DNA from: Rhizobium sp. LC145
GTDB taxonomy: Bacteria > Pseudomonadota > Alphaproteobacteria > Rhizobiales > Rhizobiaceae
Reading direction: 5' to 3'
Length of the DNA: 64,000 nt
NCBI RefSeq assembly: GCF_001005825.1
Contig: NZ_LBHV01000008.1
Coordinates: 312,501 to 376,500 of the forward strand
Position 1 is the first letter of the stretch; the number at the start of each line of letters is the position of its first letter. A program made the translations under genes and the position numbers. Positions 50,374 through 57,893 of this stretch are shown piece after piece. Below the pieces are notes generated by a model. It did no database searches. It was not told the DNA's origin and saw only the letters and a list, made by a program, of their open reading frames with translations.

Positions 50374-51147
50374 ATGCAGGCATTTTCCCCGCGCAGCGAT
50401 CTGCCTCTCGTCAGGCGCCTCGAGGCCGTCGGCTTCCGTGCCTGGCCGGCCGCCTCGGTCGCCTATGACGGAAGCTGGCAGATACGCCTCACCGGCGGGC
50501 ATCCCTCCAAGCGTCTGAACTGCGTCGTGCCGCTCGATCCTTCCGACTGTCGCGACATGGAATTGCGGCTGGAAAAGGCGCGCCAGCGCTTCGAGGCCTA
50601 TGGCCGGCCGCTGATCGTACGCGAGACGCCGCTCGCACCGCGGCCGCTCATCGAGATGATGGAGAGAAACGGCTGGCAGGCTTTCGAAACGGTCAACGTG
50701 CTGACCGCCGACCTCACGAAAATCGATCTTCCCGATACGGTCCATCTCCTGCCCGGCCACAATGTCGGCCGCTTCGTGGATGCGAGCCTTGTCGTGACCG
50801 GCGAGGATGCCTCGCTGAAACCGGCGCTTGCGGAAATCCTGAATGCCATCAAGCCGGCAAGCGGCCTCTTCGTTGTCGAGGACCCGGAGACGGGACCGGT
50901 TGCGGCGACGCTCTGCGTGCAGGACAACGATCTCGCCGGCATCGTCTCGTTTGCCGTGAAGCCGGAGCGCCGGCGGGAGGGGATCGGCACCGACATGCTC
51001 TCCTCGGCGCTGCGCTGGGCGCGGGTCAGCGGTGCGCGCATGGCCTGGCTGCAGGTCGTCGATACCAACGAGCCGGCGCTGGCGCTCTACCGCAAGCTCG
51101 GCTTCCGCCATGCCTATGATTATCGCTATTGGCGCAGGGAGGCCTGA
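50374..51147 (+). CDS. GNAT-family acetyltransferase
   Basis: A 257-residue protein whose C-terminal half is a GNAT domain with the acetyl-CoA loop VKPERRREGIGTDMLSSAL (about 189-207), preceded by a poorly conserved domain. An RimI-like role (peptide N-acetylation) is often annotated but unproven. ATG 50374; a GTG at 50371 is equivalent. It sits between argJ and mutT, and its end nearly abuts mutT (start 51150). Confidence 0.85.
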   Translation: MQAFSPRSDLPLVRRLEAVGFRAWPAASVAYDGSWQIRLTGGHPSKRLNCVVPLDPSDCRDMELRLEKARQRFEAYGRPLIVRETPLAPRPLIEMMERNGWQAFETVNVLTADLTKIDLPDTVHLLPGHNVGRFVDASLVVTGEDASLKPALAEILNAIKPASGLFVVEDPETGPVAATLCVQDNDLAGIVSFAVKPERRREGIGTDMLSSALRWARVSGARMAWLQVVDTNEPALALYRKLGFRHAYDYRYWRREA

Positions 51148-51149
51148 GA

Positions 51150-51563
51150 GTGAGCGAAGGTTCGAAGAAGCTTCTGCTTGTCGCCGCCTGCGCCCTCGTG
51201 GATGCCGACGGGCGCATCCTGCTCGCCCAGCGGCCCGAGGGCAAAACGCTCGCCGGCCTCTGGGAATTTCCGGGCGGCAAGGTCGAGCCGGGCGAAACGC
51301 CGGAAGAAACCCTGATCCGGGAACTCAACGAGGAACTCGGCATCACGACCAAGGCTGCCTGCCTCGCGCCGCTCACCTTTGCCAGCCACACTTACGAAAC
51401 CTTCCATCTGCTGATGCCGCTCTATGTCTGCCGGCGGTTCGAGGGCGTGCCGGTCGGACGGGAAGGCCAGGCTATCAAATGGGTGCGGGCCAAGGCGCTT
51501 CGCGACTACCCCATGCCTCCGGCCGACGAGCCGTTGATCCCCATTCTCCAGGATCTCCTATAA
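51150..51563 (+). CDS. mutT: Nudix hydrolase, 8-oxo-dGTP diphosphatase (MutT)
   Basis: Removes oxidised dGTP from the nucleotide pool. The 137-residue protein has a complete Nudix box at about 43-65 (GKVEPGE...RELNEELG), with Arg57, Glu58, Glu61 and Glu62, and the upstream PEGKTLAGLWEFPGG segment typical of MutT. The start is GTG 51150 with ggagg seven bases before it, overlapping the end of the GNAT gene. Confidence 0.92.
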   Translation: MSEGSKKLLLVAACALVDADGRILLAQRPEGKTLAGLWEFPGGKVEPGETPEETLIRELNEELGITTKAACLAPLTFASHTYETFHLLMPLYVCRRFEGVPVGREGQAIKWVRAKALRDYPMPPADEPLIPILQDLL

Positions 51564-51594
51564 TTCAAATTAGACGGGCCGAATTCATTCCGTA

Positions 51595-51609
51595 TTAACC
51601 GTTCATTTA
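51595..51609. promoter_or_regulatory. CtrA-like box upstream of the small membrane protein and pilin genes
   Basis: TTAA-N7-TTTA at 51595-51609 differs from the CtrA consensus TTAA-N7-TTAA by one base. It lies 61 bases before the 105-residue protein gene and about 440 bases before the Flp pilin. CtrA controls pilin genes in several alphaproteobacteria, so a site here makes sense, although it is a short motif. Confidence 0.45.
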
Positions 51610-51669
51610 GCCCGGCATGATAGGCCGGATCTCATCAGGGCAGTATTTGCGTGACGGGGCTTTGAGAGA

Positions 51670-51987
51670 ATGGATGAGGAATTCTGGAAGACTGTGCGTG
51701 TCCGGCAGCGGGCGACGTACAGGTCCGGTATGACCGGTGCGCTCAATGCCGCACTTCTATTCGGCACGGCTGCAATCGCCCTCTCGCTGATCATCACACC
51801 CATGCTTTCGGACCGAACGGACGGGCGGCGGCTTGCCCATGTCCAGGAGGAATTCGACCGGATCACCACCGGCTCGATACAGCCCGACAAGGGTATCAAG
51901 CATTACACCATCCGGCGCAGCGTCCTGCAGGAAACGCCGGGTTCCATCTGCATCGTCAAGGGCTACGGCGCGGACGGCGATTGTTGA
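51670..51987 (+). CDS. Small single-pass membrane protein next to the pilin
   Basis: A 105-residue protein: charged N-terminus (1-20), one hydrophobic segment (about 23-46, GALNAALLFGTAAIALSLII), and a soluble tail of about 55 residues ending in SICIVKGYGADGDC, with Cys93 and Cys105. I do not recognise a family. The membrane topology, plus the pilin gene 62 bases downstream on the same strand, suggests they are expressed together and that it may act in pilus assembly or anchoring (inference). Confidence 0.68.
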   Translation: MDEEFWKTVRVRQRATYRSGMTGALNAALLFGTAAIALSLIITPMLSDRTDGRRLAHVQEEFDRITTGSIQPDKGIKHYTIRRSVLQETPGSICIVKGYGADGDC

Positions 51988-52049
51988 AACGGCGAAACGT
52001 TCCGCATTCGATGCGATCGGGCGGAAGGCAACGGGAATAAGAGCAATCC

Positions 52050-52223
52050 ATGCGTCTCCTTCGATCCTTCCTACGCGACAGCCATGGAGCGAGCGCCGTC
52101 GAATATGGGCTAATCGCGGCGATCATCGGCGGCGCCCTCATCCTGGGGCTCGGCGCTTTTTCCGAGGCGTTGCAGAACACCTTTTCGACCGTCGAAAACA
52201 ACATCGCAAAGCCGATCGACTAA
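52050..52223 (+). CDS. Flp/Fap-type (type IVb) pilin
   Basis: A 57-residue prepilin. The basic leader (MRLLRSFLRDSHG) ends at Gly13, and the mature N-terminus ASAVEYGLIAAIIGG has the conserved Glu18 (mature +5) and Tyr19, the signature of Flp pilins cut by TadV/CpaA prepilin peptidase. The remaining hydrophobic stretch (about 17-37) and short polar tail are typical. No tad/cpa assembly genes are in the window, so it is an orphan pilin gene served by a locus elsewhere. It precedes a convergent methyltransferase gene. Confidence 0.93.
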   Translation: MRLLRSFLRDSHGASAVEYGLIAAIIGGALILGLGAFSEALQNTFSTVENNIAKPID

Positions 52224-52229
52224 GCGCCT

Positions 52230-53114
52230 TCATTCGATCTGCGGCTTGCTCGCATCGCGAAGGGCATCGGCGAGCCGCGCCTTTGCCGAACCCGGTTTCA
52301 GCGGCTTCTGCTGGCTTTCATGCGGCGCCCAGCCCGAGGCGTAGATGATCGAGAAGGTCGCACGGATGCGGCCGTCCGGATCGGAATAGCGTTCGGCATA
52401 GAGTTCCGCGGCTCTCAAGAAGAACCGCCGTGTGACCGGCGTTCTGCTGCGGCCGGCAAGCGGGTTGGTCATGCCCATGGCGCGCAGGTCGCGCATCAGG
52501 GGAAACAGGGAATCGTAGCGGACCGTATAGGTTTCCGCATCGACCACCGGCAGCGCGAAACCGGCGCGCTGCAGGAGCCCGCCCATATCGCGGACATCGG
52601 CAAAGGGAATGACGCGCGGGCTTGCTCCGCCGCTCAACTCCGCTTCGGCTGCAAGCAGGACATCCCGCAATTCGGCGAGCGTGCCTGCGCCGGGGATCGC
52701 CGCGAGAAAGAGGCCGTCCGGCTTCAGCGCGCGGCGGATGCGGATCAGCGTTCCCGGCGTGTCGTTGGTCAGATGCAGCGCCAGAGGCGAGAGCACGAGA
52801 TTGACGGATTCGGGGGCAAGCGGCACGTCGTCCAATCCCGCTTCCCGCACTTCCTCGCCGGGAGCGGCGAATATCCCGCTGGTTTCGATCCGGCTCATGC
52901 TGCCGATCTTGCCGGTCGCCAGGCTTTGCCTTGCCGCGACACCCGTGCCGCCGTGGAGTTCCACGGCCTCTTCGAAACGGCGCTCCACGACGGCGAGGCG
53001 CTCGGCCAATTCGCGGGCGGCGATTTCCAGCAGGAAGCCTGCCGCAGCACCGTTACGGGCGAATGCCCTTTCGCGACGGCGGGCGGCCAGGTGCTGATCG
53101 AAAAGTATTTCCAT
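52230..53114 (-). CDS. Class I SAM-dependent methyltransferase (BioC/NDUFAF5-like)
   Basis: A 294-residue protein resembling the NDUFAF5/BioC group. The N-terminus (QHLAARRRERAFARNG) and the internal LVLSPLALHLTNDTPGTLIRIRRALKPDGLFLAAIPG (read as SPLALHLTND and ALKPDGLFLAAIPG) are typical; the glycine motif I is poorly conserved. Mitochondrial NDUFAF5 modifies a complex I subunit, and the alphaproteobacterial genes are its nearest bacterial relatives. Function here is unproven. It is divergent from the comF pseudogene and converges on the pilin gene. Confidence 0.85.
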   Translation of the reverse strand: MEILFDQHLAARRRERAFARNGAAAGFLLEIAARELAERLAVVERRFEEAVELHGGTGVAARQSLATGKIGSMSRIETSGIFAAPGEEVREAGLDDVPLAPESVNLVLSPLALHLTNDTPGTLIRIRRALKPDGLFLAAIPGAGTLAELRDVLLAAEAELSGGASPRVIPFADVRDMGGLLQRAGFALPVVDAETYTVRYDSLFPLMRDLRAMGMTNPLAGRSRTPVTRRFFLRAAELYAERYSDPDGRIRATFSIIYASGWAPHESQQKPLKPGSAKARLADALRDASKPQIE

Positions 53115-53173
53115 ATGACGTCGCCTTCATTTCTCCGTTCGCAAAGGCGCTTCGGCTTCGCTAATGTCAAGAC

Positions 53174-53949
53174 ATGTCCGCCGAGCAGACCCCTTCCGCT
53201 GCGTCAATTCTAGCATCCCTCGCGGGAGGGTGGATGAAGTCGCTCGGCGACCTCGTCTATCCGCCGACCTGCCTCGGCTGCGGCATCCGGACGGGGCGGC
53301 ATGCCGCCTTCTGCGGAGGGTGCTGGTCGCAAATCCGTTTCATCGAGCGGCCCTATTGCGATCGCCTGGGCCTGCCGTTCTCCTACGATCCCGGACCCGG
53401 CATGCTTTCGGCCCAGGCGATCGCCGAGCCGCCGGTGTTCGACCGGCTGCGCTCGGTGGCGATCCACGAGGGGGCAGCCCGCAATCTCGTGCACTCCCGA
53501 AATATCGCGACCGCACCAACCTGGCGCCGATGATGGCCGAATGGATGCTGAGAGCCTCCGACGGCCATGTCGCCAACTGCGACGGCATCGTTCCGGTTCC
53601 CCTGCACCGGCTGCGCTTCGCGCTTCGAAAATTCAACCAGGCGGCCGAGCTCGGGCGGCATATCGCCCATCTCTCGGGCAAGCCCTTTCTGCCGGAAGCG
53701 CTCGCCAGGGTGAAGCGCACGAGCCGGCAGGTGGGGCTGACCGCGCGGGGCCGGGAGGACAATGTCCGCGGCGCCTTCGCAACCCCTTCGGGCCGGGAGG
53801 GGGAGGTTTTCGGCAAGCGCCTCATACTGGTGGACGATGTCTATACCACCGGGGCCACCGTCTCTGCCGCCACGCGCGCGCTGAAGAAGGCGGGAGCCGC
53901 GGAGGTCACGGTTTTGACCTTTGCAATGGCTGTCGCCGGGCCTATATGA
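53174..53949 (+). pseudogene. comF: ComF-family protein gene, broken by a one-base frameshift
   Basis: The N-terminal part (frame from ATG 53174) encodes the double zinc-ribbon region (YPPTCLGCGIRTG, FCGGCWSQIRFIERPYC) and reads in frame to about 53497. The C-terminal phosphoribosyltransferase part (KYRDRTNLAPMM..., VPLHRLRFALRKFNQ, LVDDVYTTGAT) continues in another frame to 53949. The break is at tcccgaaa (53494-53502): adding one C to the ccc run joins LVHS to PKYRDRTNLAP. So a single base is missing, leaving a 119-residue truncated product or none. ComF helps DNA uptake in competent species but is widespread without competence. A sequencing error in the C run is the alternative. Confidence 0.85.
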
Positions 53950-54007
53950 CAATCAAGACAATTTCGCGCGGCCCCGCTTCCGCTCCCGGCCGTGCCTGGA
54001 GACATTC

Positions 54008-54265
54008 ATGGCAGATGTGACCATTTATACCCGCCAGTTCTGCGGCTATTGCACCCGCGCCAAAGCCCTGCTTGAATCAAAGGGCATCGACTATGTCGAG
54101 CACGACGCGACCTACTCGCAGGAGCTCCGCCAGGAGATGATCGGCAAGGCGAACGGACGTTCGACCTTTCCGCAAATCTTCATCGACGGCCAGCATGTGG
54201 GCGGCTGCGACGATCTTCATGCACTCGACCGGGCCGGCAAGCTCGATCCGATGCTGGCGAATTGA
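54008..54265 (+). CDS. grxC: Glutaredoxin 3 (dithiol)
   Basis: An 85-residue glutaredoxin with active site CGYC (Cys12-Cys15) and the GSH-binding TFPQIFIDGQHVGGCDD (about 55-71). It reduces disulfides and mixed disulfides with glutathione. ATG 54008 (MADVTIYTRQFCGYC); a longer reading from 53921 overlaps comF. The next gene, a nitrilase-family amidase that may act on deaminated glutathione, starts 13 bases later. Confidence 0.95.
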   Translation: MADVTIYTRQFCGYCTRAKALLESKGIDYVEHDATYSQELRQEMIGKANGRSTFPQIFIDGQHVGGCDDLHALDRAGKLDPMLAN

Positions 54266-54277
54266 GGGAAGTTAGGA

Positions 54278-55132
54278 ATGGCATTCAAGGCTGCAGCGAT
54301 CCAGATGTGCTCCGGCGTCGATCCGGAGAAGAACGCCGCCGACATGGCCCGCCTCGTGCGGGATGCCGCGGCGCAAGGTGCGGTCTATGTGCAGACGCCG
54401 GAAATGACCGGTGCTGTGCAGAAGGATCGCGCCGGGCTTCGTGCGGTGTTGAAGGACGAGGCGAACGACATCGTCGTTTCGACCGCCCGCAGCCTCGCCA
54501 GCGAACTCGGCATCCATGTGCATGTCGGCTCGACGGCGATTGCGCTCGACGACGGGAAGATCGCCAATCGCGGCTTCCTCTTCGCGCCCGGCGGCAGCCG
54601 GATCTGCACCTATGACAAGATCCACATGTTCGACGTCGATCTCGACAACGGCGAGAGCTGGCGCGAAAGCGCCGTCTATCGGCCCGGCGAGGAAGCGCGG
54701 GTGGCCGAGCTGCCCTTCGCCAGGCTCGGCTTCGCAATCTGCTACGACGTGCGCTTCCCCTCGCTGTTCCGGACCGAGGCGGTTGCCGGGGCGGAGGTGC
54801 TGACCGTTCCCGCCGCCTTCACCCGCCAGACGGGCGAGGCGCATTGGGAAGTGCTGCTGCGCGCCCGCGCCATCGAGAACGGCGCCTTCCTGATCGCCGC
54901 CGCGCAAGCCGGGCTGCATGAAGACGGCCGCGAAACATTCGGCCATTCGATGATCGTCGATCCCTGGGGCAAGGTGCTGGCATCCGCCGGCGGTTCCGGC
55001 GAAGCGGTGGTGATCGCCGAGATCGACGTCGCCGAAGTAAAGGCTGCCCGGGGCAAGATCCCGAACCTGAAGAACGCGCGCGAGTTCACGCTCGACACCG
55101 TTGCGCCGGCAGCCGGAGGAGTTGCCGCTTGA
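54278..55132 (+). CDS. Carbon-nitrogen hydrolase (Nit1/deaminated glutathione amidase-like)
   Basis: A 284-residue nitrilase-superfamily enzyme with the full Glu-Lys-Cys triad: Glu42 in TPEMTG, Lys114 in TYDKIHMFDVD and Cys155 in ICYDVRFP. The last motif and the overall sequence match Nit1-type amidases, which repair deaminated glutathione in related organisms. It follows grxC by 12 bases and overlaps the DUF1178 gene by four bases (55129-55132), giving one probable transcript. Confidence 0.92.
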   Translation: MAFKAAAIQMCSGVDPEKNAADMARLVRDAAAQGAVYVQTPEMTGAVQKDRAGLRAVLKDEANDIVVSTARSLASELGIHVHVGSTAIALDDGKIANRGFLFAPGGSRICTYDKIHMFDVDLDNGESWRESAVYRPGEEARVAELPFARLGFAICYDVRFPSLFRTEAVAGAEVLTVPAAFTRQTGEAHWEVLLRARAIENGAFLIAAAQAGLHEDGRETFGHSMIVDPWGKVLASAGGSGEAVVIAEIDVAEVKAARGKIPNLKNAREFTLDTVAPAAGGVAA

Positions 55133-55557
55133 TCCGCTATTCACTGTCCTGCGAGAACGCCCACACTTTCGAAGGCTGGTTTTCGACCAGCGCGGACTTC
55201 GACGGGCAGGTGGCGAGCGGCTTTCTGACCTGCCCGGTCTGCAATTCCGCCTCGATCTCCAAGACCCTGATGGCGCCATCCGTTTCGACCGCGCGCAAGA
55301 AAGAAGAAAAGCAGGCGGTGGCGATGGACATGGCGCGCGCCGAGGCCGAGGCCAGGCTGAAGGCTGCTGTCGCCGCCATCAAGGCCAATGCCGAGGATGT
55401 CGGCGACAAGTTCCCGGAAGAGGCGCGCAAGATCCATTACGGCGAAGCGGACGCTCGCGGCATCATCGGCCAGGCGAGCTTCGGCGAGGTGCGCGATCTC
55501 CTCGAGGAGGGCATCGAGGTGGCGCCGCTGCCGGTGCTGCCCGAGGATGCGAACTGA
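55129..55557 (+). CDS. DUF1178 protein
   Basis: A 142-residue protein with a small zinc-ribbon-like N-terminus: Cys8 in LSCENAHTFEGWF and CPVC at 35-38. The C-terminal segment has KIHYGEADARGIIGQA, seen in the whole family. Function unknown. It begins with TTG at 55129, overlapping the end of the nitrilase gene, typical translational coupling, and the pairing nit-DUF1178 is widely conserved. Confidence 0.9.
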   Translation: MIRYSLSCENAHTFEGWFSTSADFDGQVASGFLTCPVCNSASISKTLMAPSVSTARKKEEKQAVAMDMARAEAEARLKAAVAAIKANAEDVGDKFPEEARKIHYGEADARGIIGQASFGEVRDLLEEGIEVAPLPVLPEDAN

Positions 55558-55592
55558 GCGCATCCCGATACGGAACTCATTTCAAAGAACCC

Positions 55593-55623
55593 GAAGGGCT
55601 GGACGGATAATGTCCGGCCCTTC
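55593..55623. terminator. Hairpin terminator between DUF1178 and ubiG (convergent)
   Basis: A 12-pair stem (gaagggctggac 55593-55604 with gtccggcccttc 55612-55623, one G-T pair) around a seven-base loop. The plus-strand tail catgcatt is not T-rich, and the minus side is followed by gggttctttg. It probably ends both convergent transcripts imperfectly. Confidence 0.6.
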
Positions 55624-55673
55624 ATGCATTTACCGGGAGTGTAGCAGGAGATCGAAGGGCGGGGATGCCGAAA

Positions 55674-56429
55674 TCACCCCGGCCTTTTCGCCAGCAGCAT
55701 ATAGTTCACGTCCATGTCGGAGGAGAGGTTCCAGCGGTCCTGCAGGGGATTGAAGAAGACGCCTGTGCGGTGGATGATTTCCATGCCGCTTGCGGCAAGC
55801 GGCCTTTCCAGCTCCTCCGGACGGACCAGCTTTTCGTACTGGTGCGTACCCTTGGGCAGCCAGCGCAGGATGTTTTCCGCCGCGAAGATGGCGAGCGCGC
55901 CGGCCTTGAAGGTGCGGTTGATGGTGGCGACGAACATCAGCCCGCCGGGGCGCACCATTTTCGCGCAGGTGGACATGAAGAAATCCACATCCGCGACGTG
56001 CTCGACGACTTCCATGTTGAGGACGACGTCGAAGGTCTCGCCGGCTTCGGCAAGCTGTTCGGCAGTCACGGCGCGATAATCGACCACTGTTCCCGTCTCG
56101 GCCGCATGGGTGGAGGCAATCCCGATGTTCTTTTCCGAAGGATCGGCGCCGACGACGGTGGCGCCCATGCGCGCGACGGGCTCAGACAAGAGGCCGCCGC
56201 CGCAGCCGATGTCGAGCACACGCAAACCGGCGAGCGGCAGGTGGCTCTTGGGGTCTTTGCCGAAATTCTCCGAGACGCGGTCGCGGATATAGGCGAGCCG
56301 CACGGGATTGAACTTGTGCAGCGGCTTGAACTTGCCGGTCGGATCCCACCATTCCGCCGCCATGGCGGAAAACCGGTCCACTTCGCTCTGGTCTATGGTG
56401 CTGCGGGCGGTCTCGGTCATGGTCGTCAT
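55674..56429 (-). CDS. ubiG: Ubiquinone biosynthesis O-methyltransferase
   Basis: A 251-residue enzyme methylating the 2-polyprenyl-6-hydroxyphenol and demethylubiquinone hydroxyls. Motif I is LDIGCGGG (72-79), and DRFSAMAAEWWDPTGKF near 19-35 with NPVRLAYI is diagnostic for UbiG/COQ3. ATG 56429. The Cys-rich hypothetical gene lies 43 bases upstream on the same strand. Confidence 0.95.
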   Translation of the reverse strand: MTTMTETARSTIDQSEVDRFSAMAAEWWDPTGKFKPLHKFNPVRLAYIRDRVSENFGKDPKSHLPLAGLRVLDIGCGGGLLSEPVARMGATVVGADPSEKNIGIASTHAAETGTVVDYRAVTAEQLAEAGETFDVVLNMEVVEHVADVDFFMSTCAKMVRPGGLMFVATINRTFKAGALAIFAAENILRWLPKGTHQYEKLVRPEELERPLAASGMEIIHRTGVFFNPLQDRWNLSSDMDVNYMLLAKRPG

Positions 56430-56472
56430 TCCCTCGTTTCAGCGTTTGAAGTCGGATGATCGGAAGGGGAAG

Positions 56473-56877
56473 TCAAGAGTGCTTCTTGGGCAAGCGCCGT
56501 CTTGACGCAGCCTCGACGCAGGCCAGGATCAAATCCATTTTCGGGATGTCCAGCTTTATCTGCAGAAGGTCTGCCATGAGTTTTTTGTAGATATCGAAAA
56601 CCCATGGCTTCTGGTTTGCGATACAGACGGGGAGATCGGCGCAGGCCTTGCCGCTGAGGCCGATTTCCCGCTGAGCGCGGACAGCCAATGCCTGGTGCGG
56701 CGAAGGCTGCATCGGACCACCGCACACGCGCCGGCGGCGGCAGGAGCGCAGACGGCACAGATCATTGCTGATGCACATGAGTGACGAAGCAGCGCGGGAG
56801 AGTTCTTCGTGCTGTTCGGCCCGAAGCTTTTCGTAGTCGCTGAAGTCCCTATGTTCAGTCGATGTTTTTGTTCTCAA
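56473..56877 (-). CDS. Hypothetical cysteine-rich protein upstream of ubiG
   Basis: A 134-residue protein with seven cysteines, among them CISNDLCRLRSCRRRRVC (residues about 35-52), then CADLPVC (about 79-85) and a late Cys (about 119); the central region is basic. It has no signal peptide or membrane segment. The start is a TTG at 56877 with gggaggag at six bases' spacing, the strongest ribosome site nearby. The cysteine clustering may bind metal. I do not recognise the family. It precedes ubiG by 43 bases on the same strand. Confidence 0.65.
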   Translation of the reverse strand: MRTKTSTEHRDFSDYEKLRAEQHEELSRAASSLMCISNDLCRLRSCRRRRVCGGPMQPSPHQALAVRAQREIGLSGKACADLPVCIANQKPWVFDIYKKLMADLLQIKLDIPKMDLILACVEAASRRRLPKKHS

Positions 56878-56895
56878 GACATACTCCTCCCTTGC

Positions 56896-56930
56896 CCTCG
56901 GATCGCGCTTCGCTTGTCCGAGGATGACGA
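56896..56930. repeat. Palindromic element copy 1 (degenerate)
   Basis: Arms cctcgga (56896-56902) and tccgagg (56917-56923) around a 14-base loop, followed by atgacga. It is the most degenerate of the four copies. Confidence 0.6.
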
Positions 56931-56970
56931 GTAGGCAGACTCGTCCCTTGGCGATCTCGGTTTCTTTCTT

Positions 56971-57007
56971 TCGTCATCCTCGGATGATCCTCGGGTTTAA
57001 CCCGAGG
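56971..57007. repeat. Palindromic element copy 2
   Basis: tcgtcatcctcgg at 56971-56983, then a perfect palindrome cctcgggtt-t-aacccgagg at 56989-57007. The palindrome has nine-base arms. Confidence 0.75.
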
Positions 57008-57020
57008 ACGAGGATTGGCC

Positions 57021-57074
57021 GGGACACGTCGTGTGCCTCGTATTTGTATTTTATGGTGACACGCGACGTGTCCC
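57021..57074. repeat. Large inverted repeat
   Basis: Arms 57021-57036 (gggacacgtcgtgtgc) and 57059-57074 (acacgcgacgtgtccc) pair over about 15 bases with one G-T pair, enclosing a 22-base AT-rich loop. It would form a long hairpin in RNA or a cruciform. Confidence 0.7.
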
Positions 57075-57427
57075 GTTCGGTGTATTTTTCCGCGCAACTC
57101 CGGTCCCTCTGCGGCGGCCCATATGTTGTTGATTATTAGCCGGGCCGGGTTGTGTGCGACACACGCACGCCCCGCCATTTCTCAGGCGAGAGGGAGACCA
57201 TTTTCTGCGCAGCCCCTGACAACCCGCCTGCATCAACGGCGGATCGAAAGGGCACCGGCCCCATCTCGCCGGCGATGCTTAACCGGTGCAGCCGAAACAG
57301 GACTAGGACAGTATGAGGCAAAGTTGGAGAGCGGGGATGAAGAATGATTTAAGTTATTGAAACATTGCGAAAGATGCACCGGATCATCCCCCACTTGAAC
57401 GGAGAGAACGGCTTGTTTGTGCGGTAG

Positions 57428-57455
57428 ATCCTCGGGACAAGCCCGAGGATGACGA
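57428..57455 (-). repeat. Palindromic element copy 3 (inverted)
   Basis: This 28-base unit is the exact reverse complement of the one at 57606-57633. Internal arms are atcctcggg and cccgaggat around a five-base loop. Confidence 0.85.
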
Positions 57456-57605
57456 ACCTTGAGGTTCTGCAAAAGGTGCCAAACTCGAGGTCGTGCCTTG
57501 GGGTACACCCAGCAGTACCGCTCTCGGTGTGGTCTCCAGTGATCCTGGCCTCAGTGATACCGTCCTCGGCGGCTGATCGGGGCACCCTTGCTCGAACCTT
57601 CTCTT

Positions 57606-57633
57606 TCGTCATCCTCGGGCTTGTCCCGAGGAT
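57606..57633 (+). repeat. Palindromic element copy 4
   Basis: Begins tcgtcatcctcggg and ends cccgaggat. All 28 bases match copy 3 in inverted orientation; the two are 178 bases apart and point toward each other. Confidence 0.85.
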
Positions 57634-57768
57634 CCAAGCACAAACAACAATCATGAGACGGCAATGGTCCTCTCCGTGGCAAACTCCCTCCGATCTTCCT
57701 CGTCAGAGGGAGATGCCGTCGGAGATGACGGAGGGATAACAGCTCCGCAAAATCAGCCTGTGTGTGTC

Positions 57769-57893
57769 GAGGCACCCCCTCTGCCCTGCCGGGCATCTCC
57801 CCCTCAAGGGGGGATCGATATACCGCGCTGCCGCCGTTCACCCTCGCCCCGGGGAGAGGGTGCGCCGAGCGAAGCGGAGGCGGGGGTGAGAGA
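57769..57893. repeat. GC-run palindrome block
   Basis: Contains tccccctcaagggggga (57798-57814), a six-base-arm palindrome, and ccctcgccccggggagaggg (57841-57860), with nine paired bases per side and one mismatch. The surrounding sequence (gaggcaccccctctgcc, gccgagcgaagcggagg) has the look of repeats dispersed widely in rhizobial intergenic DNA; copy number cannot be judged here. Confidence 0.65.

Noticed and set aside
49009..51111. A 700-codon frame opposite argJ and the GNAT gene
   Set aside because: Shadow frame; argJ on the plus strand is intact with its autocleavage site.
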